From Chaunax sp. Z400 (Eukaryota; Chordata; Actinopteri; Lophiiformes; Chaunacidae): a stretch of 64,000 nt of DNA. The notes under the pieces were generated by a model. That model was not told the DNA's origin. It saw only the letters and a program-made list of their open reading frames with translations, and did no database searches. Of the stretch, positions 45,002-58,914 are shown piece by piece. How positions within the stretch are numbered: position 1 is the stretch's first letter; each line of letters starts with the position of its first letter. Location of the stretch: NCBI GenBank assembly GCA_037577475.1, contig CM075188.1, positions 18,209,001-18,273,000 of the forward strand, given 5' to 3'. A program made the position numbers and the translations under genes.

Positions 45002-47162
45002 ATGTCATCCATGTAACCTTAACTTTTTTTTAAACATTTAAGTCTCTCAATAAGACAGAGCCGCTATCTGACCCTTAAAATAAATATTTCATTCATACAG
45101 TGCCCACTTCCTGTAAAACACACTTTTTTTCCCTTTAGCTGAGATTCCTCAGGTGAAATGTGAAGTCAGTTGATTTCAGTAGATTTCATCAGGCACAGCC
45201 AGTGACTGTGAGAGTGGATTTGTATGTGCAGAGTGGTGTGTGGATGGCAGGTACTGAACCGGTGGGTCTTCAAGGTCTAAGACTACAGTATGAGACAGTG
45301 CTAAACAGACAGGGATGTTTTTAGGATTTAAAAAGTAAGACTTTAGGTAAATATCGAGCTTTGAAAATACCATCCATTTTCTGCAACATTAACTATAATC
45401 ACTATAATCAAAGAGAGGCTGAACAGTGTGTGCAGTTTTTAACTGTCGTAGCACCATATACAGGAACTGAGGCTGCAAACTGTTTGTGGGTGTGCATGTG
45501 TACATTTACAGATGGATTTGTCACATATGCATATCTGTGTGCATATTATGAAACTATATATTGAAGCGGTCAACCCTGGCAATAATTCAAAAATAATAAA
45601 ATTAAAATAAAAACCCAGGCATGGACAGCTGATGATGTTCCACCACTATGCGTATTTGGATCCAGATCCGGATCATAATCCTGATGTGATAGATTAAAAT
45701 ATGACTGACTGTTCATCAATTCAGGGAAATATGTTTAGCTTTGGATGTAGATGGGCCTCTGCCTGTCAGACATAAAGATGTGGGTGATAGAATGTGTCTG
45801 GATAGAGATTAACAAAGCCTTGTTATTGTGGCTGCCTCATCCACACCATACTTACCTGGAATATGAGCTTTCCACTGAACGGCTCAGTGGACGGTGCAGC
45901 ACAGCAGTCATTAGTGAGAGTAACCATTATAATATGTCCTCTTATCTCTCACAGTGTGGAAAACTCAGTGTAACACAGACAGTGTCGCATGCAGCTCTTT
46001 ATTTGAGCACCAAATACTCTCCTGTCATGTAGACTTGAAGGTGCACCTTGCTTGTTTGCCGAGGAGAGCAGCTATTGACAGCTTGATTTCAGCTACAATG
46101 GAACAGTGACCCACATAGAAAAAAAAAAACCCAAAACTGGAACATCCTCTAAAGTTGTCAAACTTTGGAGGTTGCAAAAAAATTGCACATTTTTGCTGTG
46201 TAAAATGCCTTCCTTGAGATTTAGTTCTGCACTTTGCTGCACAGTAGCCTCAATGCTAAATGGATTTTTTTTTAAAACATGTTATTTTGGTCACAATAAC
46301 TAACAATATTAACCTTAATTTAGATCAATCAAATGTAGAATTCTTGTTAATATTCGAGAGATGTAATCACAACCCTTAGTAATTATTTTAATGGAATATT
46401 TTTATTTCGTTAATTGTCTGACTAGTGTCATCTCTAAGCTGCTTATGAGTATAATGTGCTGTTGAAACATTTTCCTTACCTGCAGTTTTCTGTGAAATTG
46501 CCTTCATTTGGTAGAGGCACAGTGACATTTCCTACTGCCACTGAAATAATCTGTTTTCATACATTTGGTGGTTGCAGGACCTGCATGAGTCCACGTCTTT
46601 GTTTCTCAAATGTAGTGCCTGAATCATAAGAGGTCTTAAGAGAAAAGATTGGGGAAAGGTGTTTGGTATTGGCTGCAATCAGATGTTAAGGATACCTACT
46701 GCATGTGGTGAAAACAATTTCATTATATTACAAAGCATTTATTTGATTTTCATCTAACATGTTCAAATACATATTCTTCTATGTGCAATTTCATAGATAA
46801 TTTAGTGTAAATGTGGTTAGGATCATTTAAAATTGAGAATTCCTTGTATTTCATGGCAAGTTCCACAGGTTATACTGCTGATGTTACAATACAAATAATG
46901 AAATATTCCAATGTAAATAACAGAAGTTCCCAATCATAAATATTTGTTTCAAGATTTAATGAAAAATAAATGTCTGCAATGCACCAACAGGTTTGATCAA
47001 ATGTGATTTACTAAGAATATTACATGACATTGAGTAAAACAATTGTGTGTTCATGATTTATGAATCAGGGCAGGAGTCATGTTTTCGTGAAATATTTTAA
47101 CAACAGTGGGACCAAACTTTTCGCTCATTTCTTCAAGACATACAGTACGAGAAAAGACTTTA
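45002..47162. other. Non-coding stretch
   Basis: No gene seen. Around 45645-45690, TTGGATCCAGATCCGGATCA may be a scrap of the repeat family at 7289-7520. Otherwise the sequence is AT-rich and unique by eye. Confidence 0.45.
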
Positions 47163-47617
47163 TGTGTATTACAAAATCCAAGACCCAAATGCAGACAACG
47201 AGAGACAAAACAGTCCAAAAAAATTTAAGGCAAAGGGAAAATCCATAACAAAGGCAAAGGGGGTCAGAATACCGGAGGAAACAATAGTCCAAAACAAAAA
47301 CGATGGTAAAAGGTAAAATCACTGGGATAAACTTACACAGGGGAGGTGGAGGAATATACCAGGAACAGGAGGACCTTCAAAGAACACAGAGGAACTAGCA
47401 AGAAAGAACAAAACACAGACTAAATACAGAAGGGTAAGGAGGGGAGATGAGGAATAGATGGAGACTGGACACAGGTGAAAGCCATAAACAACAAAAGGGA
47501 GGGAAAACAGGCAACGACAGGAAGTATAAAGCTAGGCACGTGGACAGGGGGGAAAAAACTTTCAAAATAAAACAGCAAACAGAAAACACAGAACCTCGAA
47601 AAACCAAAACCATGACA
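47163..47617 (-). mobile_element. Solo LTR-like element
   Basis: On the minus strand the block begins TGTCATGGTTTTGG and ends GTAATACACA, giving TG...CA ends. The flanking five bases are CTTTA (47158-47162) and CTTTG (47618-47622), a 4-of-5 match as a possible target-site duplication. The interior is T/C-rich with TTATTTTGAAAGTTTTTTCC, TAGCTTTATACTTCCTGTCG, CATCTCCCCTCC and GTCTGCATTTGGGTCTTGG, typical of a fish LTR or LTR-derived repeat. There is no internal retroelement coding sequence beside it. The 84- and 72-codon frames (47395-47665) are by-products of its biased composition. Confidence 0.5.
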
Positions 47618-47622
47618 CTTTG

Positions 47623-50613
47623 CACAAAGCCTGCAGAAACAGAGACCATATTAACATTTTTTTAAAAAGCAACAATAAGTCAACTGAAGATTACAATCAA
47701 GAAGGGAAACTGATGCAAGGGGACGTGGGGTTACAAGAACAAGGGTTAAGCTGGCCAAAGGTTACAGAGAGCAAAGTCTTAAAGGCTTGACAACGCCATG
47801 CTCTATAGATAAACAGGTGGATAAAGAGAGTCAGGGAGCACTACTCTCTCAGTCATTTGCTGCCAAGGAAATGTGTAGGGGAAAAGGTGGGATCGTCACA
47901 AGTGCAGTGCAAAAAACAGATGTGGTATGTTGAAATTGTGTTCCTGATATTTGGTCATACTGGTGTTACTGTACATCCTAGAATCAACACGCACAGACAC
48001 GTAGTCCAACAAGTATTACACATCACTTTCCCTAGGAAATCTGAAAGCAAGTTTGAATTTGCAGGAGGAATCTGCTTATTTTCCCAACAGCGACTTGTGG
48101 ATTTCACTTTTAGAAATTGAGACACACCCTTACCTACCTTGTGCAATGTATCAGTCTCCACGTGAGTCATTTTACTGCATCCATGCCCTCAAAAGCTAGT
48201 AAAAAGTGCACTTACAGTTTCCACTGTCATTGCGTTGTCACTGGTGTGTTGCTGTGAAGCAAACATTTGACACCCTGCAAGTCAGCTGGAACAGACTCAC
48301 TGATTTCAGGCTCCAAGGGTTTTCTTACAGTCAGCAACATCCTGGTTCCCAGCAGGAGGCAAACACTGAAAACTAACATAAAAACTGTTTAATTTATTTG
48401 TGCCAGAAATTCTTGTTTTTTGTAATCTTTGGCAGCAGACAGAGCATCATATTAGTACTATTAACCATGTTCAGTAAGAATTTGGCAATACAAATCTGGG
48501 GCTGATCATGTTCTACATTTGGGTACCGTTTGCTAAAATCCCAGGGGGGTTAAAAGGGGACCTTGGGGCATCTAAGATGGTTAATTTGGCCATGTTAACA
48601 AGAACAATAGGTGGTATAGACAAAATTGTCACCACATCCAGTGCATTGTGTGCATGTGAATGTATGTAAATATTTGGATAGATTGTCTACTGTGCTTCTT
48701 GCTGCATTGTTAACTAGTTCTAATTTGTGTCATGTGTTTAATGCTTTTTCATTAGAACTGGTGAATTAGCATGCGCAGGGGTAGACTAAGAACAGAGGCT
48801 GGCATGCATTGCAAAAAGCCGAACTTTGTGAACACAAATCCTTGTGACACGTTCTGTCAAGTCAGCCATAAAGTGAACTAGTGTTGTGCCAGACATGAGC
48901 TCATATCTCACCCCACCTGGTCACTTTCTCATGGTCACACTGATATCAATATCACTTCCTAAACTATGTTTGTCAAACAGAGAAGTAGGACAATGTATGT
49001 CGCGTTTCAAAGCATCAGAAAACCGGATGTTTCTCAAAAATGTGACTAAACATCAGCAATTCTGAGAGGTTCAGATCAGGTCACTGTTTTCAGGGGCATG
49101 CCAGCATCCTACATGTCTAAAGGTTTATTCCTGGAGGGGCGGTTTAGACATAAGTGAAGTCAGGAACCCTGTGATTATCTTTCACTCTTAGTCCTCCTCA
49201 TAAACCCTGCTGCTGGTAAAAATACCTCATGTAGACTTCATGCACACTACCTTCAGACTCACCCCTCACTTACCACACGCACACATTTCTTTGGGAGTGT
49301 GCTCTGGCGAGCATGCTTGTTACCATAAAAGCCACCACTAATGACATCAACAGAAGATGAACGACAGAGGCATGATGTAATCTGCTGGTGGCAAGGGCAG
49401 ATTAGGGTGGCTGGAGGGTTGTCAGTTCTAAATATGGGTGGAAACAGTGAGGAAGAAACACTCCTGTCCCTGGACAACATCTGCTAAAGTGTCCTTGTGA
49501 CCTTTTGTGATTGTGATTAAATGTGTTGATGCTGTTTCAAATGAAATGGGAAAATGCAGGTATCAAGAGGTTAAATATGCATCATCACAGCTACAAACGT
49601 TCCATGAAAGTCTGACAAAAAGTTGCTGGGTCAGCTGGTTTGTCATCAGCATCACAATGCCCAATATCCTGAAACATCACGGTGCTGAATTTGATCAAAA
49701 AGAGTGATTCTGTCCTGTCCCAGTTTAAACAAAGCTCCTGGGTTCACAGGCAGGTTGTTGTCTTCAGAGGTCACATTGATTTAAACACCTCTGGAGGGCT
49801 TTTTTCCGGAGTCACAGAGGAAACGAGCCAGAGCCAGGAGTAGATAGCAGTCAGGGTCATCTGCTTTCTTTCTTTTTTGCTCTGGGCTGCATCCTGAAGC
49901 CAGGCGGCGACTGGAAATAGCCCAGACATGCAGGTCATGTCAGAGCAGAGCGCTGTAGGTGTCGTCTCCTGTTAGACTGTAACACTAATCATCAGAGGCG
50001 GAGGAGAATGCAAGACAGCAGACAAACATAGATCAGGTTCTTCTGGGTGGGGCAGGAAACAGGCGTGTGCATGGGCAGAAGAATGTAGCTGTAAATCTGG
50101 GTGTGCATGCAAGCTTACAAGCAAATGCCAGAAAATGCATTTTGTAGTGTATTATGTTTATGCATCATGTATTCTTAAAGAGAATATTCAAAATTTATCC
50201 GCTGGCTTTTGACAGCTTGACATTAGAAATAAATTAAATGAAAAAGTCTGAATATCAAAACTCCGAGTAGTCCCTCGGTGCCTCGTCCTCACCACCATCT
50301 GATGTATGTCAGATGTTTCTGCCCTTTGCATCGTCCATTAATTCCTGATAATGAAAACCTGTCAGGTGAGGTCTGAGGGATTTTATGGCCCTTTTTTCTA
50401 AACGTACCCAGCAAAAAACTCTTATAGATGAAATGCACTTAACTTAGTGATTAATTATGGCTTCTGTCTTTTTATTTTGGTAGAAGTGCAGTATGGCCTC
50501 CTCACTTTATTCATTTTTGTTCATTTCGAGTCTCAGACAACATTCGGATTTCTGCCACATTTGATGGATTGTGGCATTTCAGTCTTGTATATTCCCAGTA
50601 TTAATGACTGACT
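47623..50613. other. Non-coding stretch
   Basis: No gene or clear mobile element. The section from about 49740 to 50040 has moderate GC and looks unique. The short frames on both strands have no motif. Confidence 0.45.
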
Positions 50614-50648
50614 CATCATTAATACTTCATGATGAAGTATGAATGATT
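50614..50648. repeat. Palindrome 1 of an adjacent pair
   Basis: Left arm 50614-50630 (CATCATTAATACTTCAT) and right arm 50632-50648 match at 15 of 17 positions around one central base. The core ATACTTCAT-G-ATGAAGTAT is perfect. Confidence 0.85.
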
Positions 50649-50655
50649 AATGTTT

Positions 50656-50689
50656 CATCATTAATACTTAATTAAGTATGATAATGATG
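50656..50689. repeat. Palindrome 2 of an adjacent pair
   Basis: ATACTTAATTAAGTAT (50664-50679) is a perfect 16-bp palindrome. Outside it, CATCATTA (50656-50663) pairs with TAATGATG (50682-50689) with a 2-base bulge. It shares the word CATCATTAATACTT with palindrome 1, so the two probably arose by duplication. Confidence 0.85.
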
Positions 50690-52589
50690 GAGTGTATCCT
50701 AAGTCAGAGGGCACACTTCATCATCTGTTTGTTTGTCATGAGCAGAACGATGTCCAGATGACTGAAAATATGTGATTTCCGGACATGAGCCAGAATGAAA
50801 GCATCTATTTCTTTCCACATCATGGCCTGCCCAGTGAACGTGATATCAGACTGTTTCCTGTTCTCTGATGTGCATTCCAGTGCAGCACTCTTTAAAGAAA
50901 TCACCTTGGATGAGAGTGTGAGCTGAGGGATTGAAAGTGAATACCAGGGGCCAGTGTTTTGAGCTCCTTTGCTCCTCCTTACTGGCTTTTGTCCAGGTCG
51001 GTCAACTCGGTCTGTGATGCTCCTGAAAATCAGTTTCTTATCTCCCCAGAGCCATTGTCTTGTCTTGTTGACTGTGCGAAGTCTGCGCAGCACAATGTGC
51101 AAGTGGAAGTCTATTTTTAATTATTCCTGGGGAGTACGGTGCCACCCCTAGCTGACGGTGCTGTCCTGATTACGCGCAAGGTCAGCTGATTCTGATGGAG
51201 AGAGTTAGGTCAAAAGACACACACACACCCATAGAAACACACATCAACCCATGCTCCTATGGCGCTCCTTTATCGACACTGTGAGAGATGATGAATGAAC
51301 TGAGGCAAAGCGTGAGATAAAGGTGGCACATGACAGGGCAGAGGAAGTTGAAGACACACAAACTCGCTGAAAACATACATAGTGGAAACCTCTGTCTCAT
51401 TTCCTGTTTACAGTGTTGTGATTGCTATTTTTGTCCTCTGTGAAGCGAGGCCTTTAACTTTAACAGTGGAACATGGTGTAAAGTTAAGACTGATGTGTAA
51501 GTGGCAAATGTATTTGTACCCATCTCTGCATTGCTGGCACATTGCTATTTTTAGGCAGCAGGAAGCGGTGGGCTAAAGTCACTATTAAACGGTAGCATTA
51601 ATCAACAAATATCATGGGACATTTAAGCAGCTAAGCAGATAGGACAGAGGAAACTCTCCAGAGGAAACAATTACATTTTTAGTTTCTGAAATAAAAAACT
51701 TTGATGATGTTCAGGATTTGCTTTACTCCACAGTTTCACTGTATGAGCCTGGACTGTGTGTGTGACCTTTTGTGGATGTGTAGAAAAACACAGACCATTA
51801 ATGATCCTGACCGACCCTGTCAGCGTGTTGAGATATCTAAATAATCAATGTCGTACATGTGCAGTATCACTCTTATTAAGGAGACCGACTAATTGTCTCT
51901 GCTGCTGCGCGATCACTGCCATTAATGTAATAAATATTCTCCTAATTATAGATGGAATCAATTATTTCTCCCACCTGCATCCTATGCACTATTAGTCAGA
52001 ATGAAAATTATCATGCCTCTTATCACGACTGCGATCCACGCACTACACACACAAGCATTCGCAACACTCCTCCTCTTCCTCTTTTAAATATCCGTGCATT
52101 TGCTCGTATGCAGTCAAACAGAGAGCTGTTGATGTAGTAGAAGACTGGGAGACATTGGAGGCAGAGGGTCCACATACCTTTTCCCTCAGTGAAGATGAGT
52201 ACCACTATAAGCAATGCACCATGTGAAGGCCCACCAGGCATTGTAAGGATTCTGTCACACTGCTGTGGGAAAGGAGAAATGGCATTTTGTTTTTTAATGT
52301 CTTGAAATCTGGAAATCTTAAAGGGAAAGGGACTCTGATTGGTTTAACTGATGTTACTCCCAAAACACACCAATGAATAATCATGATATTAAATAGGACA
52401 CACTCTAAATGTACATGCACCATGCACTTTAGACCATGCGCCTTGGGTTATGAAAATTCCAATATTTCCCCAATGGTTTCATTTAAAGGTCCAGTAGTTC
52501 CCTGAGAATTTCATAGAGAGGAACTCAGCTAGATTTTTTTTCTACCATTCAACAAATATGTAGATAAAGTTTCCAATAAGCACTCTAGC
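50690..52589. other. Non-coding stretch with one unassigned ORF
   Basis: The longest frame is 132 codons on the minus strand (50704-51102). It has no recognised domain, no evident splice context and no membrane or signal segment. I regard it as probably chance. Nothing else is recognised. Confidence 0.4.
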
Positions 52590-52818
52590 TATAGGTCTTA
52601 GCTTAGTACAAAGACTGGAGACAGCCATGCTGGCCCGGTCCAAAGGTCTCTGCGCTGTTTGTCACTCGAAGTTACTGCATCAGGCCAAGGAATAGGCCAA
52701 CTGTTTGCTCCTGTTTCCACTCTCTATGCTAAGCTAAGATAAGATAAGATAGCCAACTGCTGTTTGTAGCTTCATATTTACTGTACAGATATGACAGCAG
52801 TATTCTTCTTAATCTTCT
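52590..52818 (+). mobile_element. Interspersed repeat, left part (split by LINE tail)
   Basis: GGTCTTAGCTTAGTACAAAG, ACTGGAGACAGCCATGCTGG, CTATGCTAAGCTAAGATAAG and GTAGCTTCATATTTACTGTA, then CAGATATGACAGCAGTATTC. This order ('agcttagcataaagactgg...tgctaagctaa...tgtagcttcatatttaccgtacagacatgagag') is a very common fish repeat. It is interrupted near 52818 and resumes at about 52889. Confidence 0.65.
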
Positions 52819-52890
52819 CCTTCAGGGACATCTGTAATACCCTGCTTAGCCGGCTGCCTGACCCCGGATAAGCGGAGGAAAATGGATGGA
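52819..52890 (+). pseudogene. LINE 3' end, about 70 bp, nested insertion
   Basis: CCTGCTTAGCCGGCTGCCTG, ACCCCGGATAAGCGGAGGAA and ATGGATGGAT match the 3' tail of the LINE seen at 18526-18672. The copy is extremely 5'-truncated and has split the host repeat. ATCTT occurs on both sides as a possible part of the duplicated target site. Confidence 0.7.
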
Positions 52891-52965
52891 TCTTATCGTC
52901 TCATCTAACTCTTGCCAATAAGTTGATAAAATGTGCCAAAATGTCCATTTATTCCTTATTATTAT
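52891..52965 (+). mobile_element. Interspersed repeat, right part
   Basis: TCTTATCGTCTCATCTAACT followed by CTTGCCAATAAGTTGATAAA and ATGTGCCAAAATGTCCATTT is the expected continuation ('gatcttctcatctaactctcggcaagaaagcgaataag...cccaaaatgtc') of the element that stops at 52818. Confidence 0.65.
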
Positions 52966-54180
52966 TCCTTTGATAGGTTGTTCTGCCTCCTGTATAATCG
53001 CAACACAATATATCATTGTAGAGTTCGTCTGTCTAAAAACACAAATAAATCTAGAAACAATGTATATATTTTTCCTTTTTGACATTGTCCTGTTAAGAAA
53101 TTTCTTGGAATTATTTCATCAAAATGCAGCACACATAAAACACACATAATATTAAATTACCCAATTCTCTCTCACATGATATGTCTAATGCTATTACTCT
53201 ATGGCAACAGCTGAGTAATAGCATGTTCTCTTTTAAAGAACATTAAAGCTTCTAAGGATTTGTGGAGAGACTGGCTAAATTTATTTCTTTTTCCTTTCTT
53301 TTTTTGTTACAGACGTTGAAAAAAGAAGAAACAAAAATGTCCTAACTCTGTTTCTGGAGTTGGCTCAAATGTGGTGTCGGGGGTTGAAAAGTGAGTACAA
53401 CATTCTGTTCTGGCCCAACTGCCTTCCGCTATGAGGCCTGTTCATTTCACCAGTCACACTTCCTGTGTGTGCCTGCTGGCCCTTACTGACTCTCTTGTCA
53501 AGCATGTCCTGCCAAACATTTCACTGCTTACAAAAGACAAAAAATGTTATTATAAAAAAAAACTGAATAAGAATTTTATATACATGTGAATGCTGACTTT
53601 GAGGGTCAAAGTGTTCTGCCTCATTATCCTTCCCCAAACTGCAGGAGCTCACTGTTTGTGTGAAAGGGAGATTAAGCATTTCTATATAGTACCTACTGGA
53701 TTACTATATATTTATTATAGGATTATTATGGGATTACTACAGTCTTATACTATTGCTGTCCCAATCATAAATCCTAATCTTTTCAATCTCTAAGATTTGT
53801 GAAAATATGTAGGCTGTTGTTGTTACATAATATGGTTCCCAAATAAAGAAAACTTTGCACTCTATTCACTATACAGTACAACTGCCATGTTAAATTCCCT
53901 TTGTAAACATTGCAGGAACTCCTTGAGGCAGCCGTTTCTCTGGAGGCAGAATGGATTTTCTATTTTCTATTGATTGCAGGTTTGGTGGATCAAATTCATC
54001 CTCATTACTGCTCCTGCTGAATATCTATAGGGAGTTGGGGGGGGCAGTGTCTTCCTCAACCTCATGTCCTCTGCCAGAGGCCTGTGTGTTCTTGTACCTG
54101 GAATCTGCTTGAGCAATGACCAGAGATTATAGGTGAGTCAATGCATGCTTGTTTCCCCCTTTTCAAACATTGGGGTTTTT
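52966..54180. other. Non-coding stretch
   Basis: No gene seen. A degenerate GGATTACTAT/GGATTATTAT patch lies at about 53697-53745. A G-run lies near 54038. Confidence 0.45.
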
Positions 54181-54675
54181 AGCTGCATTTCCACTATGTA
54201 TTACCAGCTCGACTCGACTTGACTCACCTTGGTATCAGGTTCTTTTCTGCTGCTCATTTTCCATTGCAGGCTGGTACCTCCTCAGGGTAGATGGGTGCCG
54301 CGCAATGGGTCCTCTCGTCCACCTCTCATGTTCCTCTCATCAGCTGTTTAAGATAGGAACATCTGCAACTCCTCAATACAGCAGCTGCAATGACAAAAAA
54401 ATAAGAAGCTACGGTCGCTAAAGCTTCACTGTTTGAGTGTGGCGACCATTGATTTGTGCTGTGCTGGATATTCCATGCATGCTGAGCATTGACCAATCAG
54501 TAGTCTGTAATGTTTCACGTGACCTTTTAGTACCTGCTTGGCTCGCTCGGAACCGCAGCGGAAGACGTACTAAAAAAGTGGAACCAGGTATCAGGAACTT
54601 TTTACCTAATGGAAGCGCAAAAAAAGGCGAGTAGAGTCGAGTCAAGCCGGTACTATGCAGTGCAAATGGGGCTTA
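54181..54675. mobile_element. DNA element with about 48-bp imperfect terminal inverted repeats
   Basis: The left terminus (GCATTTCCACTATGTATTAC, CAGCTCGACTCGACTTGACT) and the right terminus, reverse-complemented (CATTTGCACTGCATAGTACC, GGCTTGACTCGACTCTACTC), are clearly the same sequence. Inside the right end are AGGTAAAAAGTTCCTGATAC and GGTACTAAAAGGTCACGTGA in reverse orientation, shared with 44415-44612. It is about 495 bp and non-coding. It is a non-autonomous fish DNA repeat, and the superfamily is not assigned. The 65-90-codon frames inside are incidental. Confidence 0.72.
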
Positions 54676-58738
<4,063 letters not shown>

Positions 58739-58881
58739 TCCAGGTGGAGGAAAGAGGGGGCAGTTTGCAGCAGGGGACCGGGGAATGGAGTGAAGGAAAC
58801 GGGAAGGAAATGACGAAGGCTTGCTCCCTCAAAACTGCCACTCTCCCTTTGTTGTCCTGTATGGAAACTTGGACACACAAC

Positions 58882-58914
<33 letters not shown>
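58882..58914 (+). repeat. Compound (CA)n(GA)n microsatellite
   Basis: About nine CA dinucleotides pass directly into about seven GA dinucleotides. It lies 145 bp after the (TG)n tract in the complementary sense. Confidence 0.95.
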
